A DNA stretch of 64,000 bases. It comes from Anaerotruncus massiliensis (ex Togo et al. 2026). Its GTDB lineage: Bacteria; Bacillota; Clostridia; Oscillospirales; Ruminococcaceae. This document shows positions 1 through 8,148 of this stretch, one piece after another (positions within the stretch are counted from its first letter, which is position 1; the number at the start of each line of letters is the position of its first letter). The stretch spans positions 1,411,501 through 1,475,500 of the forward strand of contig NZ_LT962687.1 of assembly GCF_900199635.1 (NCBI RefSeq), in the 5' to 3' direction. The notes beneath the pieces are model-generated. The model did no database searches. It had not been told where the DNA came from and saw nothing but the letters and a program-made list of their open reading frames with translations. The position numbers were made by a program, and so were the translations under genes.

Positions 1-999
1 TTTTCCTCCAACACAAGCCCGCTCGGGCTTCCGGAGAGCGTCCAAGCGGCGCTTGCCGGTTCGGTCGGCGACTGGGACGGCTATCCCGACCCGCTCTGCC
101 GCGACCTGACGGCGGCGATTGCGGCGGCGGACGGAGTGCCCGCCGCGTGGGTCCACTGCGGCAACGGCGCGGCAGACCTCATCTTCCGCGTGGCGCAGGC
201 GTTAAGGCCCCGCCGCGCGCTCACGCTCGCGCCCACCTTTTCGGAGTACGAATACGCCCTCGCGGCGGCGGGGTGCGAGACGGCCTTCCATCCGCTGCAC
301 GAGAAGGACAACTTCGCGCTGACCGACACGATCCTGGGCAAGCTGAGCCCCGCGCTCGACCTCGTGATGCTCTGCAACCCCAACAACCCCACCGGCCAGC
401 CCGCCGACGGGGAGCTGCTGCGCCGCATCCTCAAAAAATGCGCCGACTGCAAGATCACGCTTGTGGTCGACGAGTGCTTCGTGCCCTTCCTTGACGAGCC
501 GGAGGCGCACACCCTCAAGGGAGAGCTCGCGGCGCATGGGAATCTCATCCTCCTGCGGGCGTTCACCAAGCTCTACGCGATGGCGGGCCTGCGGCTCGGC
601 TATCTGCTCTGCGCGAACCCTGAGACGATCGAGGCGGTCTGCGCCTGCGAGCCGCCGTGGAACGTCTCGCTGCCCGCGCAGACGGCGGGGATCGCCGCCC
701 TCGCGGACGGGGAGTACGTCTCCCGCGTGCGGGAGGTCGTCAAGGCGGAGCGGAAATACCTCGCCGGGGAGCTGCAAAAGCTCGGCCTGCGGGTGCTTGG
801 GTCGCGGGCGAACTACCTCTTCTTCAAGTGCAACGCCTGCCGCGACCTCGACGCGCTGCTCGAACAGCGCGGCATCCTCATCCGTCCGTGCGGCAATTTC
901 CGGGGACTGGACGAGCGGTTTTACCGCGCGGCGGTCAAGACGCACGCGCAGAACGAGCGGCTGGTCGAGGCGCTTACGGAGATTTTGAAGGGGGCGTAG
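1..999 (+). CDS. cobD: Threonine-phosphate decarboxylase CobD-like PLP aminotransferase, 5' truncated by window
   Basis: The reading frame is open from base 1, so the N-terminus lies outside the window; about 332 residues are visible. It is a fold-type I class I/II aminotransferase: an NTSPLG-type opening near the visible start, the NPNNPTGQ substrate loop at about 375-400, and a PLP-lysine segment ([15 protein letters not shown]) at about 562-605. The family includes histidinol-phosphate aminotransferase and CobD, which decarboxylates L-threonine phosphate to (R)-1-aminopropan-2-yl phosphate for the lower ligand arm of cobalamin. CobD is preferred because the next three genes are cobalamin genes and no his gene is present; that choice is inference from context. 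The stop codon is 2 bases before the cobQ start, so the genes are translationally close. Confidence 0.85.
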   Translation, partial: FSSNTSPLGLPESVQAALAGSVGDWDGYPDPLCRDLTAAIAAADGVPAAWVHCGNGAADLIFRVAQALRPRRALTLAPTFSEYEYALAAAGCETAFHPLHEKDNFALTDTILGKLSPALDLVMLCNPNNPTGQPADGELLRRILKKCADCKITLVVDECFVPFLDEPEAHTLKGELAAHGNLILLRAFTKLYAMAGLRLGYLLCANPETIEAVCACEPPWNVSLPAQTAGIAALADGEYVSRVREVVKAERKYLAGELQKLGLRVLGSRANYLFFKCNACRDLDALLEQRGILIRPCGNFRGLDERFYRAAVKTHAQNERLVEALTEILKGA

Positions 1000-1001
1000 G
1001 C

Positions 1002-2501
1002 TTGGCGAAGGCGATCATGGTGCAGGGGACCTCGTCGGGCGCGGGCAAGAGCCTGCTGGTGGCCGCGCTCTGCCGGATCTTCCGGCAGGACGGCTATTCC
1101 GTCGCGCCCTTCAAATCGCAGAACATGGCGCTCAACTCCTTCATCACCGACGAGGGGCTCGAGATGGGCCGCGCGCAGGTGGTGCAGGCCCAGGCAGCGG
1201 GGATCGCGCCGTCGGTGCGCATGAACCCCATCCTGCTCAAGCCCTCCTCCGACACCGGTTCGCAGGTGATCGTGAACGGCGAGGTGCTCGGCGACATGAG
1301 CGCCGCCGAATATTTTAAAAGGAAGCGGGAACTCGTCCCGAAGGTCGTGGAGGCGTATGAATCGCTCGCGGCGCAATACGACGTGATCGTACTTGAGGGT
1401 GCGGGCAGCCCGGCGGAAATCAACCTCAAGGCGGAGGACATCGTCAATATGGGCATGGCGCGGCTTGCCAAGGCGCCCGTCCTGCTGGCGGGGGACATCG
1501 ACCGGGGCGGGGTGTTCGCCTCGCTGGCGGGCACCGTCATGCTGCTGGAACCGGACGAGCGCGCGATGGTGCGGGGGCTCGTCATCAACAAATTCCGCGG
1601 CGACCGGGAGATTCTGCGGCCGGGGCTCGACCAGATCGCGGACATCACCGGCGTGCCGGTCGTGGGCGTGGTGCCCTGGCTCGACGTTGACATCGACGAC
1701 GAGGACAGCCACTCCGAGCGGCTCACGGGCCGCGGCGGCCCTGCGCTTGTCGACATCGCGGTCGTGCGCCTGCCCCGCATCGCCAACTTCACCGATTTCG
1801 CCCCGCTCGAGCGGATCCCCGGCGTCTCGGTGCGGTATGCCGCGTCGCCTGCCGCGCTGGGAAATCCCGACCTCATCGTCCTGCCGGGCAGTAAGAACAC
1901 GATGGAGGACCTTCTGTGGCTGCGGCAGAACGGGCTGGAGGCCGCCGTCAAAAAGCACGCGGCGGCGGGCGGCGCGGTGCTGGGCATCTGCGGCGGCTAC
2001 CAGATGCTCGGCGAGCGCCTCGCAGACCCCGACGGGGTCGAGCACGGCGGGACGCTCTGCGGCCTCGGCCTGCTGCCCGTCCGGACGGTGTTCGCCAAAG
2101 AAAAGACCCGTACCCGCGTGACGGGCCGCTTTGAAAGGGCGGAAGGGATTTTTTCCGGGCTTTCGGGCGCGGCGTTCGAGGGCTACGAAATCCACATGGG
2201 CCGCACGGAGCGGGACTGCCCGCCGCTGATGGAGCTGCGTACCGGGCGGGGAGAAGGGAAGCCGGACGGCGCGTCGCGCGGGAATGTCTGCGGCAGCTAT
2301 GTGCACGGGCTCTTCGACAGCGGCGAGACCGCCGCCGCGCTGGTGTGCTGCCTCTGTAAGGCAAAAGGGCTTGACACATCCGATATCGCGGCCGTCGATG
2401 CGAAGTCCTACCGGGAGGCGCAGTACGACAAGCTCGCGGCGGCGGTGCGGGAGAGCCTCGACATGGGCGCGGTCTACAAAATTTTGGAGGAAGGCATATG
2501 A
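1002..2501 (+). CDS. cobQ: Cobyric acid synthase CobQ/CbiP
   Basis: Amidates the side-chain carboxyls of adenosylcobyrinate a,c-diamide using glutamine and ATP in cobalamin synthesis. The 499-residue protein has the normal family length. It starts with an ATP-grasping P-loop (GTSSGAGKS) and carries [14 protein letters not shown] and the [11 protein letters not shown] segment of the dethiobiotin-synthetase-like domain. The C-terminal class I glutamine amidotransferase domain shows the nucleophile elbow [10 protein letters not shown] and the catalytic-triad His in SYVHGLFD. I chose the TTG at 1002 because GGGGG stands 6 bases upstream; an in-frame ATG at 1017 would cut into the first strand. 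The upstream extension of the open frame to 657 lies inside cobD and is not coding. The stop overlaps cobO by 4 bases. Confidence 0.95.
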   Translation: MAKAIMVQGTSSGAGKSLLVAALCRIFRQDGYSVAPFKSQNMALNSFITDEGLEMGRAQVVQAQAAGIAPSVRMNPILLKPSSDTGSQVIVNGEVLGDMSAAEYFKRKRELVPKVVEAYESLAAQYDVIVLEGAGSPAEINLKAEDIVNMGMARLAKAPVLLAGDIDRGGVFASLAGTVMLLEPDERAMVRGLVINKFRGDREILRPGLDQIADITGVPVVGVVPWLDVDIDDEDSHSERLTGRGGPALVDIAVVRLPRIANFTDFAPLERIPGVSVRYAASPAALGNPDLIVLPGSKNTMEDLLWLRQNGLEAAVKKHAAAGGAVLGICGGYQMLGERLADPDGVEHGGTLCGLGLLPVRTVFAKEKTRTRVTGRFERAEGIFSGLSGAAFEGYEIHMGRTERDCPPLMELRTGRGEGKPDGASRGNVCGSYVHGLFDSGETAAALVCCLCKAKGLDTSDIAAVDAKSYREAQYDKLAAAVRESLDMGAVYKILEEGI

Positions 2502-3025
2502 ACAGGGGGCTGATCCACATCTACTGCGGCGACGGCAAGGGCAAGACGACCGCCGCGATCGGGCTTGCGGTGCGCGCCGCCGGACGGGGCATGCCGGTGC
2601 TGATCGCGCAGTTTCTAAAGGGGAGGGAGAGCGGCGAGCTGCACGCGCTCGCGAAAATCCCCGAAATCACCCTTCTGCGCGGCAAGGCGGGTGACAAGTT
2701 CACCTTCCAGATGGACGAGCGGGAGCTCCAGCAGACCTACGACGAGAACAGCAAGCTCCTGCTTTCCGCCGTGGAGGCGGCGCGGGCGGGGGATTGCAGG
2801 CTGCTGGTCCTCGACGAGATCATGGGGGCGCTCTCGACCGGGACGGTGGACGCCGACCTGCTGCGCAGCTTTGTCGAGCGAAAGCCGGCGGAACTCGAGC
2901 TGGTCCTCACCGGCCGCAACCCGCCCGACTGGCTGGTCGAGGCGGCCGATTACGTCTCGGAGATCCAAAAGCGAAAACACCCCTTCGACCGGGGAATTCC
3001 CGCGCGCGAGGGAATCGAACTGTGA
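2498..3025 (+). CDS. cobO: Cob(I)alamin/cob(I)yrinic acid a,c-diamide adenosyltransferase (CobO/BtuR family)
   Basis: Transfers the adenosyl group of ATP to the cobalt of corrinoids. The 175-residue protein begins with the family P-loop [21 protein letters not shown]-like segment (shown here from residue 9) and contains the [10 protein letters not shown] Walker B strand around residue 107 and the LTGRNPP motif near the C-terminus, all typical of CobA/CobO/BtuR. The ATG overlaps the cobQ stop (ATGA), indicating translational coupling within the cobalamin operon. Length matches the family (170-200). Confidence 0.95.
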   Translation: MNRGLIHIYCGDGKGKTTAAIGLAVRAAGRGMPVLIAQFLKGRESGELHALAKIPEITLLRGKAGDKFTFQMDERELQQTYDENSKLLLSAVEAARAGDCRLLVLDEIMGALSTGTVDADLLRSFVERKPAELELVLTGRNPPDWLVEAADYVSEIQKRKHPFDRGIPAREGIEL

Positions 3026-3033
3026 GGGACGCC

Positions 3034-3678
3034 ATGAAACGAGAACTGGAACATCTGCTGCCCGCCGACATCGAGCGGCGCAGCTTCGAGATTATTTCGG
3101 CGGAGCTGGAGGGGCGGGGGATCGCGCTTTTGGAGGAGACGGCCCCCATCGTCAAGCGGGTCATCCACACGACCGCCGACTTCGATTACGCGGAAAGTCT
3201 CGTCTTTTCGCCCGGCGTTGTGGAGACGGCGCGCGCCGCGCTGCGCGCGGGCGCGGCCGTCGTGACCGACACGCAGATGGCGCGCGCGGGGATCAACAAG
3301 ACCTCCCTCGCCCGGTTCGGCGGGGAGGTCCGCTGCTTCATGTCCGACCCGGACGTGGCCGCCGGGGCAAAGGAAAACGGCACGACCCGCGCCGTCGCGT
3401 CGATGGACAAGGCCTCCGCGCTGCCGGGGCCGCTCCTCTTCGCGGTCGGCAACGCCCCCACGGCGCTCATCCGCCTCTGCGAGCTCGTTTCCGATGGAAA
3501 TCTACAGCCCGCGGCGGTGATCGGCGTGCCGGTGGGGTTCGTAAATGTCGTCGAGGCCAAGGAGCTGCTGCTCGAAAGCGGCGTCCCCTGCATTGTTGCG
3601 CGAGGGCGCAAGGGGGGCAGCAACGTCGCCGCCGCAATTGTGAACGCCCTGCTCTACGGAATGGAAGGCGGCCGGTAA
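3034..3678 (+). CDS. cbiC: Precorrin-8X/cobalt-precorrin-8 methylmutase
   Basis: Moves a methyl group from C-11 to C-12 of the corrin ring (CbiC/CobH). The 214-residue product carries the catalytic histidine segment VKRVIHTTADFDY, a DTQMARAGINK strand, and the glycine-rich C-terminal GNAPTALIRLCEL and GVPVGFVNVVEAKE segments typical of the family. The ATG at 3034 has GAGGG 5 bases upstream; a GTG at 3022 overlapping the cobO stop is an alternative start adding four residues. Longer open frame upstream to 2794 is shadow. It is the last gene of the cobalamin operon; a strong terminator follows. Confidence 0.93.
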   Translation: MKRELEHLLPADIERRSFEIISAELEGRGIALLEETAPIVKRVIHTTADFDYAESLVFSPGVVETARAALRAGAAVVTDTQMARAGINKTSLARFGGEVRCFMSDPDVAAGAKENGTTRAVASMDKASALPGPLLFAVGNAPTALIRLCELVSDGNLQPAAVIGVPVGFVNVVEAKELLLESGVPCIVARGRKGGSNVAAAIVNALLYGMEGGR

Positions 3679-3684
3679 ACACAT

Positions 3685-3724
3685 AAAAAAGGGGCGCGGA
3701 ACCGCTTTGGTTCCGCGCCCCTTT
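3685..3724. terminator. Bidirectional terminator between cbiC and dapL
   Basis: A perfect 13-base-pair GC-rich stem (3691-3703 with 3709-3721, loop GCTTT) is flanked by six A on the left and a T run on the right, so it can end transcripts from both converging genes. Confidence 0.9.
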
Positions 3725-3737
3725 CTGCATTGGCGGA

Positions 3738-4937
3738 TTATTTGAGGATCGCCTTGAACCGCTCCATCGCTTCGGCGGTCTGCTCCCGGCTGGAAAATCC
3801 GGTAAGGCGGAAATACCCCTCGCCGTTGACACCGAAGCCCGCGCCCGGCGTGCCGACGACGGCGGCGTTTTCGAGCAGGTAGTCGAAGAACTCCCACGAC
3901 TTCATGCCGTTCGGGCATTCCATCCAGATGTAGGGGGAGTGGATGCCGCCGAAGTAGCGGATGCCCAGCTCGGAAAGGGTGTCGGCGATGAGGCGGGCGT
4001 TCGCCTTGTAGTAACCGACCATCTCGCGCGACTGGCGCACGCCCTCGTCGGAGAAGACGGCGGCCGCGCCGCGCTGGATGATGTAGGAGACGCCGTTGAA
4101 CTTGGTGGTCTGCCGGCGGAGCCACATGCGGTTGAGGGAGAGCGTCTCGCCGTCGGAGGCGCGCATCGTCAGCTCCCTGGGCACCACGGTGTAGGCGCAG
4201 CGGGTGCCGGTGAAGCCGGCCGTTTTGGAGAGGGAGCAGAACTCGATCGCGCATTTCTTTGCGCCCTCGACGGCGAAGATGCTGCGGGGGAGGCTGTCGT
4301 CCCCGATGAATGCCTCATAGGCCGCGTCGAAGAGGATGACCGCTTTGTGTTCGAGCGCGTAGGCGACCCACGCCTTCAGTTGGTCGAGGGTATAGACCGC
4401 GCCGGTCGGGTTGTTGGGGGAGCAGAGGTAGATGAGGTCGGCGTGGATGTCGGAATTGGGCATCGGCAGAAAGCCGTTTTCAGCGTTGGCATTGAGGTAG
4501 AGAACCTCGCGGCCGTCCATGACGTTGGTGTCGACGTAGACGGGGTAGACGGGGTCGGGGATAAGCACGACGTTGCCGACGTCGAACAGGTCGGTGATGT
4601 TGCCGACATCGCTCTTCGCGCCGTCGCTGACGAAAATCTCGTCCGGGTCGAGGGAGACGCCATGCCCGGCGTAATAGCCCTGAATGGCGCCGCGCAGGAA
4701 ATCGTAGCCCTGCTCGGGGCCGTACCCGTGGAAGGAGGCGGCGTTCGCCATCTCGTCGACCGCGCCGTGCAGGGCGGAGACGACCTCGGGCATGAGCGGG
4801 AGGGTCACGTCGCCGATTCCCATCCGGATGATCTTTTTGTCGGGATGCGCCGCCGTAAAGGCGTTCACCCGCTTTGCGATATCGGAAAACAGGTAACTCT
4901 CCTTGAGGTTCTGGTAGTGTTCATTGAGCTTTGGCAT
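3738..4937 (-). CDS. dapL: LL-diaminopimelate aminotransferase
   Basis: Converts tetrahydrodipicolinate plus glutamate directly to LL-diaminopimelate, the short lysine/peptidoglycan route. The 399-residue protein has the DapL features MGIGDVTLPL near residue 40, the HGYGPEQGYDFLR segment, SPNNPTGAVY around residue 170, and the PLP lysine in FCSLSKTAGFTGTR around residue 237. Start is ATG at 4937 with AGGAG 8-9 bases upstream. It lies behind dapF on the same strand, separated by 71 bases containing a terminator-like hairpin. Confidence 0.96.
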   Translation of the reverse strand: MPKLNEHYQNLKESYLFSDIAKRVNAFTAAHPDKKIIRMGIGDVTLPLMPEVVSALHGAVDEMANAASFHGYGPEQGYDFLRGAIQGYYAGHGVSLDPDEIFVSDGAKSDVGNITDLFDVGNVVLIPDPVYPVYVDTNVMDGREVLYLNANAENGFLPMPNSDIHADLIYLCSPNNPTGAVYTLDQLKAWVAYALEHKAVILFDAAYEAFIGDDSLPRSIFAVEGAKKCAIEFCSLSKTAGFTGTRCAYTVVPRELTMRASDGETLSLNRMWLRRQTTKFNGVSYIIQRGAAAVFSDEGVRQSREMVGYYKANARLIADTLSELGIRYFGGIHSPYIWMECPNGMKSWEFFDYLLENAAVVGTPGAGFGVNGEGYFRLTGFSSREQTAEAMERFKAILK

Positions 4938-4962
4938 CGTTCATCACTCCTGTTGAGATATC

Positions 4963-5000
4963 AAAAATGCCCGCCGCGCGTCAGCGTACCGGGCATTTTT
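4963..5000 (-). terminator. Internal hairpin with U-tract between dapF and dapL
   Basis: On the minus strand AAAAATGCCCG pairs with CGGGCATTTTT around a 16-base loop and the RNA would end in five U. It sits 26 bases before the dapL start codon, so it may act as partial terminator or attenuator that reduces dapL relative to dapF. Confidence 0.6.
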
Positions 5001-5008
5001 CAGTCGCT

Positions 5009-5860
5009 TTATAGATCGATTTCCATCACGCCGTCGAAGACGTGGGCGGCGGGGCCCTCCATCAGGACGGTGAAGTCCTCCCGGCAGGTGATTTTCAGTT
5101 CGCCGCCGCGCAGGCGCACGGTGACCTCGTCGCCGGCGTCGCAGTGCCCGTTGACGACCGCCGCGACGACCGCTGCGCAGGCGCCGGTGCCGCATGCGAA
5201 GGTCTCGCCGCTTCCGCGCTCCCACACCCGCATTTTGAGAGTCTGACGGTCGACGAGCTCGATAAATTCAGTGTTGATGCGGTCGGGGAATTTCTCGTGG
5301 TTTTCAAAGAGGGGGCCGATGTCCTCGAGCGGCAGGTCCTCCACGTCGTCGCAGAAGATGACGGCGTGGGGATTTCCCATCGAGACGCAGGTGACGAGAA
5401 AGACCTCCCCGTGCACAAGCATCGGCTGGCTGACAAAGTCGTCGTAATCGGTTTCGACGGGGATATCCCTGGCGCGCAGGGACGCCCTGCCCATATCGAC
5501 CCGCACGGTCGACACCTTTCCATCATCCTCCAGCGTGAGCTCAAGCGTCTTGACGCCGCTTCTGGTGTCGATCTGCAAGGTTTTGCGGTCGGTGAACCCG
5601 CGGTCATAGACGTATTTCCCGACGCATCGGATGGCGTTGCCGCACATCTTTCCCTCCGAGCCGTCGGCGTTGAACATGCGCATCTCAAAATCCGCCCGGT
5701 CGGAGGGGCAGATGAGGATGAGGCCGTCGGAGCCGACGCCGAAGTGGCGGTCGCTCACGATGCGCGCCACCTCCTCCGGGTGCTTGAGCTTGTGCTCGAG
5801 GCAGTTGACGTAGATATAGTCGTTCCCGAGGCCGTGCATCTTGGAAAAATGTAGCTTCAA
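5009..5860 (-). CDS. dapF: Diaminopimelate epimerase
   Basis: Interconverts LL- and meso-diaminopimelate with two catalytic cysteines acting as acid and base. Both are visible: MCGNAIRCVGKYV near residue 74 and GSGETFACGTGACAAV near residue 220. The start HFSKMHGLGNDYIYVN is diagnostic. The reading frame begins with TTG at 5860, with GGAGG and AAGGAA upstream; the first in-frame ATG is seven codons inside and would delete the conserved first strand, so TTG is the likely start. Length 283 is normal. Transcribed from its own promoter (5932-5960) and probably co-transcribed with dapL. Confidence 0.95.
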   Translation of the reverse strand: MKLHFSKMHGLGNDYIYVNCLEHKLKHPEEVARIVSDRHFGVGSDGLILICPSDRADFEMRMFNADGSEGKMCGNAIRCVGKYVYDRGFTDRKTLQIDTRSGVKTLELTLEDDGKVSTVRVDMGRASLRARDIPVETDYDDFVSQPMLVHGEVFLVTCVSMGNPHAVIFCDDVEDLPLEDIGPLFENHEKFPDRINTEFIELVDRQTLKMRVWERGSGETFACGTGACAAVVAAVVNGHCDAGDEVTVRLRGGELKITCREDFTVLMEGPAAHVFDGVMEIDL

Positions 5861-5931
5861 TTCCTTCGTTCCTCCATGGTTTCGGCGGACGGCTGCCGTC
5901 CGGTTCTTCCAAAGGCTTCTTCTGACTCTTT

Positions 5932-5960
5932 ATTTTAACGCAAACCTTCACTCTTGTAAA
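5932..5960 (-). promoter_or_regulatory. SigA-type promoter for dapF
   Basis: On the minus strand TTTACA (5955-5960) and TAAAAT (5932-5937) are 17 bases apart, matching the -35/-10 consensus in 5 of 6 positions each. The leader to the TTG start is about 65 bases, too short for a lysine riboswitch. Confidence 0.65.
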
Positions 5961-5977
5961 GTGAAAAAAGCGGCGGC

Positions 5978-6006
5978 TTGTGCGCGGGGGACGTTTATGC
6001 TACAAT
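5978..6006 (+). promoter_or_regulatory. Extended -10 promoter for the SRPBCC-cimA operon
   Basis: TTGTGC (5978-5983) and TACAAT (6001-6006) are 17 bases apart; TG at 5998-5999 makes an extended -10, compensating for the poor -35. It is divergent from the dapF promoter, with the -35 elements 17 bases apart. Confidence 0.6.
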
Positions 6007-6080
6007 ATCCGCATGACAGACAGCCCCGCCGCCCGCTCTGCGGCAGGCGCGGAGGCGGAAGAAAAGAGGAGACTTTTCAG

Positions 6081-6512
6081 ATGAAGAAGCTGAGGACATC
6101 CCAGCTGACCGCGCGTTTTTCCTCGCCGTTGGAGGCCGTTTGGGAGGCCGTGACCGATAACACCGATTTTTCCTGGCGCAGCGATCTTGACCATATCGAT
6201 ACCAAGCCGGACGGCGTCACCTTCGTGGAATACCCCAAAAAGGGGAGCGAGACGGTCTTTACAATCACCGAAAAGCAGCCGGGGCGGCTCTACGCCTTCC
6301 ACATGGAGCACGCGATGTTCACCGGAGAATGGACGGGCGAGTTCTCCAAAACGGAGGACGACGGTACCGAGGTGGTCTTTACCGAGCGGCTCACCATCCG
6401 CAATCCGGCGGTCTGGCTGCTCTCCTACCTGCTGATGGACCTGCGCGGGATGCAGGAGGCGTATGCGCGCGACCTGCGGCGGAAACTGGGGGAGAGCGAT
6501 GAAAAAGATTGA
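6081..6512 (+). CDS. SRPBCC-fold (START-like) ligand-binding domain protein
   Basis: A 143-residue protein resembling the polyketide cyclase/START-like SRPBCC superfamily: N-terminal LTARFSSPLEAVWEAVTD strand-helix, a run of beta strands (VTFVEYPKKGSETVFTI, GRLYAFHMEH, EVVFTERLTI) and a long C-terminal helix. Such proteins bind hydrophobic ligands; the ligand here cannot be told. Start ATG 6081 chosen for AGAGGAG 10 bases upstream; the frame is open further upstream but the promoter ends at 6006. The gene overlaps cimA by 14 bases, so both are one transcript. Confidence 0.75.
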   Translation: MKKLRTSQLTARFSSPLEAVWEAVTDNTDFSWRSDLDHIDTKPDGVTFVEYPKKGSETVFTITEKQPGRLYAFHMEHAMFTGEWTGEFSKTEDDGTEVVFTERLTIRNPAVWLLSYLLMDLRGMQEAYARDLRRKLGESDEKD

Positions 6513-8082
6513 CGTCTTCGATTCGACCCTGCGGGACGGCGCGCAGGGGGAGGGGGTCTCCTTCTCGGTCGAGGATAAGCTCGCCATCGCGCGGGCGCTC
6601 GACCGGGCGGGGGTCGACTATATCGAGGCGGGCAACCCCCACAGCAACCCGAAGGACGAGGAGTTTTTCCGCCGCGCCGCCGGCGAGCTCCGCCTTTCCC
6701 ACGCGCGGCTGGTGGCGTTCGGCTCGACCCGCCGCAGGGACTCGTCGGCCGGGGAGGACAAAAACGTCGCCGCCCTGCTTGAGACGGGGACGGCCTGCGT
6801 CGCGGTTTTCGGCAAGGCGAGCGAATGGCAGGCCCGCGAGGTGCTCGGCACCACGCCGGAGGAAAACCTCCGGATGATCGCCGACACGGTGGCGTATCTG
6901 GCCGAGGCGGGCAGGCGGGTCTTTTTCGACGCGGAGCATTTTTTCGACGGGTATAAGCACAACCCGCTCTACGCCATGCAGGCGCTCAAGGCGGCCGCCG
7001 ACGCGGGCGCCTGCAAGCTCATCCTCTGCGATACGAACGGCGGGTGCTTCCCCGACGAGATCCGGGCGATCACCGCGGAGGCGGTCAAGGCCTTCCCCGG
7101 AAAGATCGGCATCCACTGCCACGACGACACCGGCTGCGCCGTCGCGGACACCCTGGCGGCGGTGAAGGCCGGCGCGGACCATGTGCAGGGGACCTATATC
7201 GGCTTTGGGGAACGGTGCGGCAACACGAACCTCTCCACCGTGATCGCGGATCTGCAGCTCAAGCTCGGCTTCCAGTGCGTCCCGGCCGACTGCATCGCCC
7301 GGATGACGGGCGCGGCGCGGATCATTTCCGAGATTTCCAACGTGCGCCTCTCCCATTCGATGCCCTATGTCGGCAAGAGCGCCTTCGCCCACAAGGGCGG
7401 GATGCACGTCGACGGGGTGAAAAAGAACCCCTCCGCCTTTGAGCATGTCGACCCCGCCGCGGTGGGGAACCACCGGCAGATCCTGCTTTCCGAGGTGAGC
7501 GGGCGCAGCGCGCTGATCGCGAAGATCAGCGAGGTCGTCCCGGGGCTCACCAAGAATTCCCCCGAGCTTGAGACGCTGGTCGGGGAGCTCAAGGAGCTGG
7601 AGTTCCAGGGTTACCAGTTCGAGGCGGCGACCGCCAGCTTCGAGATGGTGGTGCTCAAGGAACTGGGAAGGTTCCGTCCCTTCTTCGCCCTCGAGCTGTT
7701 CCGGATCATCGGCGAACAGGACAGCGCGGACCGGCACATGGCCTCCGCGATGGTCAAGGTGCGGGTGGGCGACCGCTATGAGATCACCGCCGACGAAGGC
7801 GACGGCCCGGTCCACGCGCTCGACCGCGCGCTGCGCAAGGCGCTCGAGGTCTTTTACCCGAACCTCGCGGGGGTCCGCCTCATCGACTACAAGGTGCGCG
7901 TCATGGACACCGGGAAGGCGACCGCCGCGATGGTGCGCGTCCTGATCGAATCGTCCGACGGGGAGAACGCCTGGACGACGGTCGGCGTGTCCACCGACAT
8001 CATCAACGCCTCCATCCGGGCGCTCGTCGACTCGATGGAGTATAAGCTCTACCGCGATTCCCTCAAGCGGGAGGCGCCCTGA
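6499..8082 (+). CDS. cimA: (R)-citramalate synthase
   Basis: Condenses pyruvate and acetyl-CoA to citramalate, the threonine-independent entry to isoleucine. The 527-residue length fits the CimA family, which is longer than LeuA only through its own C-terminal regulatory dimer domain. Visible motifs: FDSTLRDGAQGEGVSFS at residue 5 (DRE-TIM metallolyase substrate/metal Arg-Asp), IHCHDDTGCAVAD around residue 203 (metal histidines), and GNTNLST; the C-terminal part with VRVGDRYEITADEGDGPVHALDRAL is the allosteric domain. Start ATG 6499 has GGGGGAGAG just upstream and overlaps the preceding gene. The remaining isoleucine enzymes (leuB/leuCD type) are not adjacent. Confidence 0.93.
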   Translation: MKKIDVFDSTLRDGAQGEGVSFSVEDKLAIARALDRAGVDYIEAGNPHSNPKDEEFFRRAAGELRLSHARLVAFGSTRRRDSSAGEDKNVAALLETGTACVAVFGKASEWQAREVLGTTPEENLRMIADTVAYLAEAGRRVFFDAEHFFDGYKHNPLYAMQALKAAADAGACKLILCDTNGGCFPDEIRAITAEAVKAFPGKIGIHCHDDTGCAVADTLAAVKAGADHVQGTYIGFGERCGNTNLSTVIADLQLKLGFQCVPADCIARMTGAARIISEISNVRLSHSMPYVGKSAFAHKGGMHVDGVKKNPSAFEHVDPAAVGNHRQILLSEVSGRSALIAKISEVVPGLTKNSPELETLVGELKELEFQGYQFEAATASFEMVVLKELGRFRPFFALELFRIIGEQDSADRHMASAMVKVRVGDRYEITADEGDGPVHALDRALRKALEVFYPNLAGVRLIDYKVRVMDTGKATAAMVRVLIESSDGENAWTTVGVSTDIINASIRALVDSMEYKLYRDSLKREAP

Positions 8083-8100
8083 CGGGCGAAACCGGACACG

Positions 8101-8136
8101 AAAAAGAGGACCGGGCGTAAGCCCGGTCCTCTTTTT
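8101..8136. terminator. Bidirectional terminator between cimA and the FAD oxidoreductase
   Basis: A perfect 16-base-pair stem (AAAAAGAGGACCGGGC with its complement) around a GTAA tetraloop, giving A/T runs at both ends between two convergent genes. Confidence 0.92.
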
Positions 8137-8148
8137 CGTTCATGCCGT

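Noticed and set aside
1-999. Histidinol-phosphate aminotransferase
   Set aside because: Same fold, but the gene is followed tightly by cobQ, cobO and cbiC; CobD is the better reading.
4938-5997. Lysine riboswitch in front of dapF or dapL
   Set aside because: The dapF leader is only about 65 bases and the dapF-dapL gap 71 bases, both too short for the roughly 170-base lysine aptamer; no conserved elements seen.
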